From NCBI GenBank assembly GCA_965656035.1, contig CBFHIO010000001.1:4903-68902 (forward strand): 64,000 nucleotides of DNA, read 5' to 3'. Positions 9,241 to 18,741 of the stretch are shown here, piece after piece. The first letter of the stretch is position 1. The number at the start of each line of letters is the position of its first letter. The position numbers were made by a program, and so were the translations under genes. The stretch is from SCGC-AAA076-P13 sp965656035. GTDB taxonomy: Bacteria; Pseudomonadota; Gammaproteobacteria; Magnimaribacterales; D2472. The notes beneath the pieces were generated by a model that saw nothing but the letters and a program-made list of their open reading frames with translations, ran no database searches and was not told the origin of the DNA.

Positions 9241-11112
9241 TTAAAAAACCAAATCATTTAAATTAACTTTTGCCGAGTCAAATATATCTTTATTTATAAC
9301 CGCAGAAATATTGTTTGCTGTCCTTTCCTCAGAAAAACTATTGTATTGCTCATAGAGTGAATCTATCGACTCGGATGAGGGTTTATTTATGGCAACCAAA
9401 TCAACAATATACACATCTCCAGATCTAGAATTAACAGTTACAGATTCGCCTGGAAGGGTTTTAAATATTTCCGATATAACTTCTTGAGGTAATAGTGATG
9501 AGTATCTTTTAACATCAACAAAGGATTCCTCAGATAAAAAGTCATATGCGGCAAAAAAAGACTGAAGCGTATTTTCTGTTTTAGCTTTATCAAGCTCAGA
9601 AACCAAAAGATTTCTTTTTTCAATAGCTTTGTTTTCTGCTAGTAATTTAGCAACTTCATCGGCAACTTCATCATAATCTTGAAGGAATGGTTCAGTGATA
9701 GATGATAGTGATAAAACTATTATTGTATCGTCGGTGTTTATAGCAAATGGGACTCCGATCTGAGCATCAGGAGAAAAGATGAAGTCTTTAACTCTAGCGT
9801 CATCAATTTCAAAATTAAAATTATTTAATTGCATCCCTGTGATTTCTTTTACATCTTTAGAAACAGATTCGCCGATATATTCTATGGATTCATTTGAGAA
9901 TATCATTTCATCAATTGAGTCGAAGTCATCATTCATCAGTGCCATAGATTCTGAATTAATTAATTCCCTTATAATGGTTTCTTTCATTTCTTCTAAGGTC
10001 ATAACTTCTGCTTGGTTATACTCAGTCATTTTTAAAATATGAAATGTTTCATCAAGCTCTATAATGTCACTTATTTCATTGACATTCATGTTTTCTAAGG
10101 CAATACCAAACTCTACAGGAAAAATATCAGCGTCAAAATACTCTAAATCGCCACCAACGTCTTTTGATACAACATCATCACTATACTTCATGACCGTATC
10201 TTCGAAAATTGCGCCTTTTTTTAATTCATCCTCAACCAAAGAAATTTGTTGAAAAGCTTCTTCGCTAGAGTCATAATTTTCCTTTTCTATCATCACATGA
10301 GAAAAACGAATTTCCATTCTCTCATTAGATTTAGATAAATAATCCTGATAGGCATTCTCAACATACCCCTCTGGAATATTCACTGCATCAGCATAATCTT
10401 TTGATGTTAATACTATGTATTTAAATGCTCTTTCCTCGTCCGAATAAAATAAGATTTGATTATTATCATAATACTCTCTTATTTCTTCTTTAGAATTCGT
10501 AATTTGGTTTTTTAAGGCTGCTGAATCCAATTTAATAAAATTAATATCAACTGATTGTTCAAGAATTTCTGCGAGCTCCTTCACCTCGGTATCAGTTACA
10601 AAATTTGAGGAAGCAATAGAAATTCTATACAGCTCTGAAGCCATAAAATTTGTCATCATATCTAGGTACGAATCTTTAGTGTATCCACTAGCGTTAACTT
10701 GAGCTTGGTAAACATTTTCATCAAATTTTCCATCTAACTGAAATGCTGGGTTTCTGATAATAGATTTTTTTGCCTGCTTGACAGTATCTTTATTGATAAA
10801 GCCAAGTGACCTTGCTTCTGATAACAAAACTTTTTGTGTTATTAGTTCTTGCTTTACAGCTTCAAGCTGAATTGATTCATCAAGTTCATTGAAATCAAAA
10901 TCATCGCCATAAATATTTTTAAATTTTTGAGCAGCTATATTTGATGCCGCCTGCATATCAGCCTCAGTGATATTTTCACCGTTTATATTTCCAAAAGTAG
11001 GTTGAAATGTTGAGCCAAGCGAAGATGTTCCTAAAAAAACAAAAGGTAATGCACATGCAGCAATTACAATAAACAGTCTTGGTCCAGTTAAAAAATTTCT
11101 TAGTGATTCCAT
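9241..11112 (-). CDS. ppiD: Inner-membrane periplasmic folding factor, PpiD/SurA-type peptidyl-prolyl isomerase
   Basis: Membrane-anchored chaperone that helps proteins leaving the SecYEG channel. One N-terminal span lies at about residues 13-35, followed by a SurA-like N-terminal chaperone domain. A parvulin domain follows at about 265-370 (RFSHVMIEKENYDSSEEAF, VVSKDVGGDLEYF), then a C-terminal region. It has 623 residues, the same size as E. coli PpiD. The start MESLRNFLTGPRLFIVI is used; the frame stays open 13 codons further, but those codons cross the hupB terminator. TATAAT lies nine bases before the ATG (127-122 of 11,1xx), so the mRNA leader is at most a few bases. It follows hupB, the classical order. 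Confidence 0.9.
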   Translation of the reverse strand: MESLRNFLTGPRLFIVIAACALPFVFLGTSSLGSTFQPTFGNINGENITEADMQAASNIAAQKFKNIYGDDFDFNELDESIQLEAVKQELITQKVLLSEARSLGFINKDTVKQAKKSIIRNPAFQLDGKFDENVYQAQVNASGYTKDSYLDMMTNFMASELYRISIASSNFVTDTEVKELAEILEQSVDINFIKLDSAALKNQITNSKEEIREYYDNNQILFYSDEERAFKYIVLTSKDYADAVNIPEGYVENAYQDYLSKSNERMEIRFSHVMIEKENYDSSEEAFQQISLVEDELKKGAIFEDTVMKYSDDVVSKDVGGDLEYFDADIFPVEFGIALENMNVNEISDIIELDETFHILKMTEYNQAEVMTLEEMKETIIRELINSESMALMNDDFDSIDEMIFSNESIEYIGESVSKDVKEITGMQLNNFNFEIDDARVKDFIFSPDAQIGVPFAINTDDTIIVLSLSSITEPFLQDYDEVADEVAKLLAENKAIEKRNLLVSELDKAKTENTLQSFFAAYDFLSEESFVDVKRYSSLLPQEVISEIFKTLPGESVTVNSRSGDVYIVDLVAINKPSSESIDSLYEQYNSFSEERTANNISAVINKDIFDSAKVNLNDLVF

Positions 11113-11130
11113 AGTGCTGATATTATAAAT

Positions 11131-11157
11131 AAAAAAAGGGTGCAGAAGCACCCTTTT
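11131..11157 (-). terminator. Rho-independent terminator of hupB
   Basis: Reading the minus strand, a perfect stem AAAAGGGTGC / GCACCCTTTT with a four-base loop (11157-11134) runs into a run of seven T. It lies 16 bases after the hupB stop and upstream of ppiD, separating the two transcripts. Confidence 0.88.
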
Positions 11158-11173
11158 CTAAAAGTTAATAAAA

Positions 11174-11452
11174 TTAACCGTTTTTAACTTTATCTTTTAG
11201 GCCTTTACCAGCTTTAAAACCCGGAACTTTAGAAGCAGCAATATGCATTGATGCGCCAGTCTGAGGGTTTCTACCCTCTCTAGCAGCTCTGTGCCTTACT
11301 GAAAATGTTCCAAAACCCACTAAAGATACAGTATCACCTTTACCTAATGCATCACCAATACCCCCAAGAACTGCATCAACAGCTCTTCCAGCTGAAGCTT
11401 TAGAAATATCAGCGTCACTTGCAACAGCATCAATCAAATCAGATTTATTCAT
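11174..11452 (-). CDS. hupB: DNA-binding protein HU
   Basis: Small histone-like protein that bends DNA and compacts the nucleoid. At 92 residues it has the HU/IHF fold signature: MNKSDLIDAVA at the start, GFGTFSVRHRAAREGRNPQTG around residues 47-67 (the beta-arm), and a Lys-rich C-terminal helix. The ATG has a strong GAGGAG ribosome site eight bases upstream, one of the few canonical ones in the window, suggesting high expression. It follows lon with an 88-base gap that contains a TTGACT but no clear -10. A strong terminator follows. The lon-hupB-ppiD order is standard for Gammaproteobacteria. Confidence 0.97.
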   Translation of the reverse strand: MNKSDLIDAVASDADISKASAGRAVDAVLGGIGDALGKGDTVSLVGFGTFSVRHRAAREGRNPQTGASMHIAASKVPGFKAGKGLKDKVKNG

Positions 11453-11540
11453 ATTAAATACTCCTCTATGTAAATTTATTTATATAAATACATACCTATG
11501 AAAAGCTTTTTATAGATAAAAGTCAAGCAAATAAAGGGTT

Positions 11541-13949
11541 TTAATGCGGTAGCTTATCTTCAGATTTTGTTCTCTTTGCCTTTTGAGTTTTAGGTTTAGC
11601 TGATGCTGATGATCTATTGATAGGGATTGGCTCCTTAACTAAGGCATGAGAAATAACTTCGTCGATCCACTCAACTGGAATTATATTAAGTGAGTTTAGA
11701 ATTTGTTTTGGTATCTCTTGAAGATCTGCTTCATTATCTTTTGGAATAATGACATTTTTAATGCCGCCGCGTTTGGCTGCTAATAATTTTTCTTTTAAGC
11801 CACCAATTTTTAAAATTTGGCCTCTTAAGGTTATTTCACCAGTCATTGCTGTATCCGATCTGACAGGTATTCCTGTAAAAATTGATATCAAAGAAATTGC
11901 CATTGCACCACCAGCACTTGGACCATCTTTTGGTGTAGCACCCTCTGGAACATGAATATGAACATCATATTTTTCATAAAAATTAGGTTTTATACCCAAT
12001 GAATCAGCCCTCGATCTCACAACTGTAAGCGCAGCCTGAATTGACTCCTGCATTACATCGCCCAAAGAGCCTGTTTTTATAATTCTACCCTTGCCATCAA
12101 TATGAGAGGCCTCAATTGTAAGCAGCTCGCCTCCAACCTCTGTCCATGCAAGACCAGTAACCTGACCGACTGCATTATCCTTTTCTGCTATTCCATACTT
12201 AAACTTTTTAATTCCTGAAAACTTTTCAAGATTCTTATTGGTTATCGATGTAGGTTTTTCAATATTTTTTTTAGATAATAAGCGTTCTTTAACAACTTTT
12301 CTTAAAATTCTAGCTATCTGTCTTTCAAGGCCTCTTACTCCAGCTTCTCTTGTGTAGTATCTGATCAAGGATAATATGACCTCCTTGTTTAAATTAATTT
12401 CTGTATCTTTAAGACCATTTCTTTCCATCTGCTTGGGTAAAAGATATTTTGAGGCGATGTTAATTTTTTCATCCTCAATGTACCCAGGAATTCGAATAAT
12501 TTCCATCCTGTCCAACAATGGAGTTGGAATGTTTAAACTGTTTGCAGTACACACAAACATGACTTCTGATAGGTCATAATCTACTTCAAGATAATGATCG
12601 CTGAAAGTATTATTTTGCTCAGGGTCTAAAACCTCTAAAAGTGCCGAAGCAGGATCGCCTCTGTGATCCATACCAATTTTGTCAATTTCATCCAGTAAGA
12701 ACAAAGGATTTTTTACTCCTACCTTTGATAATTTTTGAATGATTTTTCCAGGCATTGAGCCTATGTAAGTTCTTCTATGCCCTCTTATTTCAGATTCGTC
12801 TCTAACTCCACCAAGAGACATTCTTACAAATTTTCTGTTAGTTGCTCTAGCTATTGATTCGCCAAGTGAAGTTTTACCAACACCAGGAGGTCCAACAAGG
12901 CATAAGACAGGCGCTTTCATTGATTTAACTCTTTTTTGTACAGCAAGATATTCAATAATTCTCTCTTTTACTTCTTCGAGTCCATAATGATCTTCTTCAA
13001 GTATGTCTAAAGAAGCTTGAATATCAGTTTTTACTTTTGATTTTTTTCTCCATGGAACCTCTACCAAGCAATCTAAATAAGATCTTACAACCGAAGCTTC
13101 AGCAGATGATGGTGACATATGTTTAAATTTAGCTAATTCACTTTTAGCTTTCTTTAATGCATCCTTAGGCATTCCAACCGTATTTATTTTTTCTTCAAGT
13201 GCGTCAAGCTCATCGCCTTCTTCACCAATTTCTCCAAGTTCTTTTTGAGCGGCTTTAATTTGTTCATTCAAATAGTATTCTCTCTGAGATTTTTCCATTT
13301 GTTTTTTTACACGTTCTCTTATTTTTTTTTCGACATCAACTACGTCTAGCTGAGATTCAATGAACATCAAAACTTTTTCAGATCGTTCTTTTAGATCAGC
13401 AATACCTAAGATTTCTTGCTTTTTTGAAGTTTCTATTGGCAAATGGCCGGTAATTGTATCTATTAATTTGGAAAGATCATCTAAAGAGTCAACAGTAGAT
13501 ACAATTTCAGGGGGAATCCTTTTAGTTATACCAATATAGTCTTCGAATTTAGCTTTAATAAACCTAACTAGATTAGATGCATCTGCCTCTTTTAGTGGAA
13601 CGTCCTCTATAGAAGTTACTCTAGCTAAATCATAACCCTTTTTTTCAACCAGCTTTTCAATAGTACATCTTTTATGACCTTCAACAAGAACTTTCATAGT
13701 CCCATCTGGTAGCTTTATTAGTTGTAGCAAATTACTGATAGATGCACTTTTGTACACGTCCTTGTATTCAGGATTATCAATTGCAGGATCAGTTTGACAA
13801 ACTAAAACAAGCTTTTTATTAGACGACATTGCTACATTTAATGCCTCTATTGACTTTGGTCTTCCCACAAACAAGGTTGTAACAATCCCAGGAAAGACAA
13901 CCACATCTCTTAAAGGGATAACAGGCAGATCAGATTTTATTTCACTCAT
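11541..13949 (-). CDS. lon: ATP-dependent protease Lon
   Basis: Degrades misfolded and short-lived regulatory proteins. The N-terminal LAN domain covers about residues 6-200 and is followed by a coiled segment. The AAA+ module has Walker A GPPGVGKT at 353-360 and Walker B LFLLDEIDK near 416-424. The C-terminal protease domain carries the Ser-Lys dyad: Ser678 in KDGPSAGGA and Lys721 in LKEKLLAAKRGG. The length is 802 residues (E. coli 784), with a Lys/Ser-rich tail of about 25 residues. It lies 30 bases after clpX. Confidence 0.97.
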   Translation of the reverse strand: MSEIKSDLPVIPLRDVVVFPGIVTTLFVGRPKSIEALNVAMSSNKKLVLVCQTDPAIDNPEYKDVYKSASISNLLQLIKLPDGTMKVLVEGHKRCTIEKLVEKKGYDLARVTSIEDVPLKEADASNLVRFIKAKFEDYIGITKRIPPEIVSTVDSLDDLSKLIDTITGHLPIETSKKQEILGIADLKERSEKVLMFIESQLDVVDVEKKIRERVKKQMEKSQREYYLNEQIKAAQKELGEIGEEGDELDALEEKINTVGMPKDALKKAKSELAKFKHMSPSSAEASVVRSYLDCLVEVPWRKKSKVKTDIQASLDILEEDHYGLEEVKERIIEYLAVQKRVKSMKAPVLCLVGPPGVGKTSLGESIARATNRKFVRMSLGGVRDESEIRGHRRTYIGSMPGKIIQKLSKVGVKNPLFLLDEIDKIGMDHRGDPASALLEVLDPEQNNTFSDHYLEVDYDLSEVMFVCTANSLNIPTPLLDRMEIIRIPGYIEDEKINIASKYLLPKQMERNGLKDTEINLNKEVILSLIRYYTREAGVRGLERQIARILRKVVKERLLSKKNIEKPTSITNKNLEKFSGIKKFKYGIAEKDNAVGQVTGLAWTEVGGELLTIEASHIDGKGRIIKTGSLGDVMQESIQAALTVVRSRADSLGIKPNFYEKYDVHIHVPEGATPKDGPSAGGAMAISLISIFTGIPVRSDTAMTGEITLRGQILKIGGLKEKLLAAKRGGIKNVIIPKDNEADLQEIPKQILNSLNIIPVEWIDEVISHALVKEPIPINRSSASAKPKTQKAKRTKSEDKLPH

Positions 13950-13979
13950 ATACCCAATATAAGGATAGATAAGAAAATA

Positions 13980-15233
13980 TCAATTAGCAGATGATTTTTT
14001 TGAAGGTGTTTTTAAAAGTTTAATTGGTTCTGTTTTTGAAATAACAGTGTTCTCATCAATAATAACTTTTTCTAAATCTTCATTAGGAAGCTCAAACATG
14101 GTTTCCATAAGAATATCTTCCATGATTGATCTTAGCCCTCTAGCACCAGTTTTTCTTTTAATTGCTTGTTTAGCAATTTCCAATAGAGCTTCATCTCTAA
14201 ATGTTAGTTCAACATTATCAATTTCAAATAGATGCTTGTACTGATTAACTAGCGCGTTTTTTGGTTCTTTTAAAATTCTTATAAGAGCACTTTCATCTAG
14301 CTCATGCAAATTTGATATTACAGGCAACCTACCAACAAATTCAGGTATAAGTCCGTATTTAACTAAATCTTCAGGTTCCAAATTATCAATACCAGATGAA
14401 ATTGATTTTACATTTGAAGGTGTATTTACTTCAGCCCCAAAACCAATTCCAATATTGCTTGTTCTTTGATCGATTACTTTATCTAAACCTGAGAATGCAC
14501 CGCCACATATAAATAGTATATTTGAAGTATCTATCTGTATAAACTCTTGTTGGGGATGCTTTCTTCCACCCTGGGGAGGAATTGATGCTACCGTACCTTC
14601 AATTAATTTTAATAGAGCCTGTTGAACGCCTTCACCAGATACATCTCTAGTAATAGAAGGATTATCAGACTTTCTTGCAATCTTATCTATTTCATCAATG
14701 TACACTATACCCAGTTCTGCCCTTTCTGGATCATAGTCTGACTTTTGTAAAAGTTTTTGAATGATGTTTTCAACATCCTCACCCACATAACCAGCCTCAG
14801 TTAAAGTTGTAGCGTCAGCAATTGCAAAAGGAACGTTTATAATTTTTGCTAAAGTTTGTGCTAAAAGTGTCTTACCGCTACCGGTTGGCCCAAGAAGCAG
14901 GACGTTGCTCTTTTGTAATTCAACAGAATCTTTAATATTATTTTTCTTTAATCTCTTGTAATGATTATAGACAGCCACCGAAAGAACTTTTTTAGCTTTT
15001 TCTTGGCCTATTACATACTCATCGAGTTTTTTGAAAATTTCAAGTGGTGATGGCAACTCTTCAAGTGAAGTTTCTTCTTCACTTTTTATTTCCTCTTCTA
15101 TAATGTCATTACATAAGTCGACACATTCATTACAAATATATACGCTAGGACCGGCTATAAGTTTTTTGACATCGTCCTGAGTCTTTCCACAAAACGAACA
15201 GTTTAATTTATCTGACGATGTCTTACTTGCCAT
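13980..15233 (-). CDS. clpX: ClpXP protease ATPase subunit ClpX
   Basis: Unfolds tagged substrates and feeds them to ClpP. The N-terminal zinc-binding domain has Cys12/Cys15 and Cys34/Cys37. Walker A is GPTGSGKT (115-122), Walker B IVYIDEID (176-183), and the pore loop is GYVG (148-151). The ClpP-docking IGF loop is present at about 263-265 (IGIGFGAE). The length is 417 residues. Its start lies 11 bases inside the end of clpP, so the two are translated from one message. Confidence 0.97.
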   Translation of the reverse strand: MASKTSSDKLNCSFCGKTQDDVKKLIAGPSVYICNECVDLCNDIIEEEIKSEEETSLEELPSPLEIFKKLDEYVIGQEKAKKVLSVAVYNHYKRLKKNNIKDSVELQKSNVLLLGPTGSGKTLLAQTLAKIINVPFAIADATTLTEAGYVGEDVENIIQKLLQKSDYDPERAELGIVYIDEIDKIARKSDNPSITRDVSGEGVQQALLKLIEGTVASIPPQGGRKHPQQEFIQIDTSNILFICGGAFSGLDKVIDQRTSNIGIGFGAEVNTPSNVKSISSGIDNLEPEDLVKYGLIPEFVGRLPVISNLHELDESALIRILKEPKNALVNQYKHLFEIDNVELTFRDEALLEIAKQAIKRKTGARGLRSIMEDILMETMFELPNEDLEKVIIDENTVISKTEPIKLLKTPSKKSSAN

Positions 15234-15843
15234 TATTTAAGTCTCTTTTATTTAAAATATCATCGACTAAACCATATTTAACAGCTGCAGCTGCATCTAA
15301 AAAATTATCTCTATCAGTATCTTTTTCAATTTTTTTAATTGACTGCCCGGTATGTTTAGCAAGAATATGATTAACTACTGTTTTCATATGTAGTATTTCT
15401 TTCGCATGAATTTCAAAATCAGATGCTTGGCCTTGAAACCCACCTAGTGGCTGATGAATCATGATTCTTGAATTTGGCAAAGCATATCTTTTTCCTTTAT
15501 CTCCTCCAGCAAGAAGTATGGCACCCATGCTGGCAGCTTGACCAATGCATAAAGTTGAAATAGAAGGTGCTATAAATTGCATAGTGTCATATATTGCCAA
15601 GCCTGAAGAGATACTTCCTCCAGGTGAATTAATATAAATTGAGATATCTTTCTCTGGGTTTTCAGATTCTAAAAATAATAATTGGGCTACTACTAAATTA
15701 GACATATAGTCATCAACAGGACCTGATAAAAAAATAACACGTTCTTTTAAAAGTCTGGAATATATATCAAATGATCTTTCACCTCGAGGCGTTTGCTCGA
15801 TTACCATTGGTATTAACGCTGATTCTATTTCATTCATATACAT
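15223..15843 (-). CDS. clpP: ClpXP protease proteolytic subunit ClpP
   Basis: Serine peptidase that forms the tetradecameric chamber of ClpXP. The triad is visible: Ser105 in GQAASMGA, His130 in RIMIHQPLGG and Asp175 in EKDTDRDNF. The length is 206 residues. A second ATG two codons later (MNEIESALIPMVIEQ) is an equally possible start. The first ATG abuts the tig stop with no gap, so the genes are cotranscribed. Confidence 0.97.
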   Translation of the reverse strand: MYMNEIESALIPMVIEQTPRGERSFDIYSRLLKERVIFLSGPVDDYMSNLVVAQLLFLESENPEKDISIYINSPGGSISSGLAIYDTMQFIAPSISTLCIGQAASMGAILLAGGDKGKRYALPNSRIMIHQPLGGFQGQASDFEIHAKEILHMKTVVNHILAKHTGQSIKKIEKDTDRDNFLDAAAAVKYGLVDDILNKRDLNNGK

Positions 15844-17139
15844 CTATTTGTTTGCAAGTTCTGAAAATTCTATCACCTTATCCTTTGATTTAAGTGCTTT
15901 TTCTAAATTTTCAATCAATTGTTGCTCTAATGCAATCATTCTAAATTGTTCTAACTGCTGAGGTTGTCCTTTAATCCATTGCTTAAACTGCTCAGGGTCT
16001 TTATATTTTTGCGATTCTTTATCAATAAAAGTATCGAGCATCACTGAGTCTGCAGTTAATTCAAAATGATTTACAAGTTCAGCAAAAAGTAAATCCAGTT
16101 TTACTCGTTTTTCTGCATTGTCCATAAATGTATCAATTGGAAATAAGTCATCGCCTGCGCTATCTTCCATTTGCCCGATTCTCATTAATGCATCTTTCCT
16201 CATTAACTCTGCCTGCTCTTTAACTGTTACATTTGGCACCTTAAAGGAGTTTGTTTTTAGAAGCGTTTCGTAAATTGACTCTTTTGTTAAGTCTTTTTCT
16301 TGAACTTCAACTTCTTTCTCCATTCTTCTTGAAATTTCTTCTCTAAAGGAGTTTTCATCTTTCACATCCATTTCTAGTTTTTCAAAAAGATCTTTATCAA
16401 TCTTTGCGTGTTGCAATTCTTGTATTTTCTTTAATGTGATTTTAAATTCTGCATCAACACCGGCTAAGTCTTTTTTAAAGTAATCATCAGGAAATTTTGC
16501 TTTGATGGTAAATTCAGACGGCTCCTTATCTAAAATAGCGTCTTCAAAGCCTGGGATCATAGAATTACTTCCGAGGACTAACTTAAAATCACTTGCTGAA
16601 TTCCCCTCGAATTCTTCACCGTTAATACTTCCAACAAAGTCAAGGATAACCTGATCATCTTTTTTTGATTTTCTTGAAACATCTTTCCATTCACCGTATC
16701 TTTTTAAAATATCTGCAATGGCTAGATCGATATCACTATCAGTGATAGAAATTGATACTTTCTCATAACTCGCCCATCGACTTAACTTTGGTTTAATTTC
16801 AGGAAAAACTTCAAAAGTTGCAGAGTATGTAATTGGTTTCTTTGGATCTTCGCTATCCAGGTTTACTGTTGGAGACGATGCTGGTCGGATTTTATTTTCA
16901 GCAAGAGCTTGAGGATAAGAGCTTTGAATTAAATCATTTACAACATCTGCGTGAACTGACTGACCATATCTTTGCTCAAGAACATCATTAGGAACTTTTC
17001 CTTTTCTAAAACCATCGAGCTTAACTTTGGTTTTAATGTTGTTAATCTTTGTTTGGAATTTTAAGTTATAGTCTTCAACTGGTATGGAAACTGTAAGCTT
17101 CCTCTCTAAGTCTTTTAATTTTTTTAGCTTGCTTGTCAT
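15844..17139 (-). CDS. tig: Trigger factor
   Basis: Ribosome-bound chaperone and peptidyl-prolyl isomerase. The N-terminal ribosome-binding domain includes the GFRKGKVP signature (about 45-52). The FKBP-type isomerase domain is around 150-245 (KKDDQVILDFVGSINGEEFEG, GFEDAI), and the C-terminal chaperone arms follow to residue 431. The frame is open for 33 more codons upstream, but that stretch is the reverse reading of tRNA-His, so the start is MTSKLKKLKDLERK at 17139. This leaves 19 bases between the tRNA CCA end and the ATG, and no clear ribosome site. Confidence 0.96.
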   Translation of the reverse strand: MTSKLKKLKDLERKLTVSIPVEDYNLKFQTKINNIKTKVKLDGFRKGKVPNDVLEQRYGQSVHADVVNDLIQSSYPQALAENKIRPASSPTVNLDSEDPKKPITYSATFEVFPEIKPKLSRWASYEKVSISITDSDIDLAIADILKRYGEWKDVSRKSKKDDQVILDFVGSINGEEFEGNSASDFKLVLGSNSMIPGFEDAILDKEPSEFTIKAKFPDDYFKKDLAGVDAEFKITLKKIQELQHAKIDKDLFEKLEMDVKDENSFREEISRRMEKEVEVQEKDLTKESIYETLLKTNSFKVPNVTVKEQAELMRKDALMRIGQMEDSAGDDLFPIDTFMDNAEKRVKLDLLFAELVNHFELTADSVMLDTFIDKESQKYKDPEQFKQWIKGQPQQLEQFRMIALEQQLIENLEKALKSKDKVIEFSELANK

Positions 17140-17158
17140 ACTTTTTTGTCCAATTAAT

Positions 17159-17236
17159 TGGGGCGAGCGATGGGGTTCGAACCCACGGCCTCCGGAGCCA
17201 CAATCCAGCGCTCTAACCAACTGAGCTACGCCCGCC
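17159..17236 (-). tRNA. tRNA-His (anticodon GTG)
   Basis: A full cloverleaf is visible on the minus strand. The acceptor is GCGGGCG/CGCTCGC, the anticodon arm is CTGGA-TTGTGGC-TCCGG, and the T-loop is TTCGAAC. The extra G(-1) faces discriminator C73, the tRNA-His hallmark, and CCA is encoded. It lies just upstream of tig and probably heads that transcript. Confidence 0.96.
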
Positions 17237-17248
17237 ACGAAACGAGCT

Positions 17249-17276
17249 ATTATAGATTAAAAAATAGAGTTATTAA
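17249..17276 (-). promoter_or_regulatory. Candidate promoter of tRNA-His and the tig operon
   Basis: On the minus strand a perfect TATAAT (17254-17249) lies 12 bases before the tRNA 5' end. TTAATA (17276-17271) lies 16 bases further upstream as a weak -35. Placement fits a tRNA promoter. Confidence 0.45.
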
Positions 17277-17340
17277 TTTTTTTATTATCTTAATTAAAAG
17301 ATATACAATTATTTTATCATTTGTTTCGGGGAGATAATTA

Positions 17341-18741
17341 ATGAGCAATTTTTTAAATGATACAAATAAATATGTTCACAAAGCTCTTAAGTTTTCTGAG
17401 ATATCAGAAGATTTATCAAACAAAATTATTATTTGTAATTCAACATATACTGTAAGGTTTGGGGTTAGGCTGAGAGGAAAAATATATACCTTTGAAGGTT
17501 GGCGCTCAGTTCATTCTGAACATATGGAACCAACAAAAGGTGGTATAAGGTTTGATATGCATACTAATTCTGACGAAGTAGAAGCGCTAGCAGCATTAAT
17601 GTCATATAAATGTGCAATCATTAATGTACCTTTTGGAGGTTCAAAAGGCGGCCTAAAAATTAATCCAGCAGATTGGGAAATAGCAGAGCTTGAAAAAATT
17701 ACCAGAAGATTTGCACAAGAACTGATAAAAAGAGACTTAATTAGTCCGTCAATGAATGTTCCTGCTCCAGATATAGGATCTTCTTCAAGAGAGATGGCAT
17801 GGATTGCTGATGAGTATAGAAAAATTCATCCAAGCGATATAAATGGTGCTGCATGTGTGACTGGAAAACCAGCAAATAAAAATGGTCTTCCTGGAAGAGA
17901 GGAAGCTACTGGAAGAGGTGTGCAATTTATAGTCAGAGAATTTTTTAGAAATTCAGATCTTCTAAAAAAAGTAAAGCTTGATGAAAATCTTGCAACCAAG
18001 ACGATGATAGTTCAGGGTATCGGAAACGTTGGTTATCACCTTTCAAAATTCCTAACTGAAGAAGATCAAGTCAAATTAATTGGTATTTCAGAATACAACG
18101 GTGGAATATATAATCCAGAAGGAATAAATGTTGAGCATGCAAAAAAATATTTTAGACAACATAAATCCTTCAGCAATTATCCAAAAGCAACATTTATAAA
18201 AGACTCTTCTCTTTTACTAAAGAGAGGTTGCGATATCTTGATACCTGCAGCACGAGAGAATGTCATTACAGAAAAAAATGCAGAAGATATATCTGCAAAA
18301 TTAATTGTTGAAGCAGCTAATGGGCCAGTAAGTTACAAAGCTAATCAGATTCTAAATAGAAAAAAAATATTTGTAATACCCGATATTCTTGCAAATGGTG
18401 GAGGTGTTGCCGTTAGTTATTTTGAATGGGTTAAAAATATAAGACATATTAGATTTGGTCGCCTTGAAAAAAGAAGAAATCAATTCCAGCTTAACACTTT
18501 AATTTCAGCTATTGAACAAATGACAGGGAAATCTATGCCCTCTAAATATAAGGAAAACTTCTTAAAAGGTATAGAAGAAATTGATCTTGTTAGATCTGGT
18601 TTAGATGATATGATGATTGACGGCTTTCAAGAAGTTAAAAAAGCCTATATTTCAAATAACAAAATTTCTGATTTTAGAACGGCAGCCTATCTGGTAGCGA
18701 TTGAAAAAATAGCAATGGCCTATGACTCTATAGGTTTGTAG
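17341..18741 (+). CDS. Glu/Leu/Phe/Val dehydrogenase, probably glutamate dehydrogenase
   Basis: Oxidative deamination of an amino acid, most likely glutamate to 2-oxoglutarate with NAD(P). The N-terminal catalytic domain has EPTKGGIRF, FGGSKGGLKI and NVPAPDIG, which supply the substrate lysines and the catalytic Asp. TGKPANKNGLPGREEATGRG matches the NAD-dependent GdhA/RocG branch. The Rossmann motif is QGIGNVGYH near residue 226, and ILANGGGVAVSYFEW is typical. It has 466 residues, somewhat longer than RocG. A GGGGAGA ribosome site lies before the ATG. The cofactor and exact substrate are inferred. Its last 14 bases overlap the convergent GST gene. Confidence 0.88.
   Translation: MSNFLNDTNKYVHKALKFSEISEDLSNKIIICNSTYTVRFGVRLRGKIYTFEGWRSVHSEHMEPTKGGIRFDMHTNSDEVEALAALMSYKCAIINVPFGGSKGGLKINPADWEIAELEKITRRFAQELIKRDLISPSMNVPAPDIGSSSREMAWIADEYRKIHPSDINGAACVTGKPANKNGLPGREEATGRGVQFIVREFFRNSDLLKKVKLDENLATKTMIVQGIGNVGYHLSKFLTEEDQVKLIGISEYNGGIYNPEGINVEHAKKYFRQHKSFSNYPKATFIKDSSLLLKRGCDILIPAARENVITEKNAEDISAKLIVEAANGPVSYKANQILNRKKIFVIPDILANGGGVAVSYFEWVKNIRHIRFGRLEKRRNQFQLNTLISAIEQMTGKSMPSKYKENFLKGIEEIDLVRSGLDDMMIDGFQEVKKAYISNNKISDFRTAAYLVAIEKIAMAYDSIGL

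Noticed and set aside
11113..11151. N-terminal extension of PpiD by 13 codons
   Set aside because: It crosses the hupB terminator hairpin, and MESLRNFLTG is a normal PpiD start.
17140..17238. N-terminal extension of trigger factor by 33 codons
   Set aside because: The codons are the tRNA-His gene read as protein; the cloverleaf is complete and the normal N-terminus begins at 17139.
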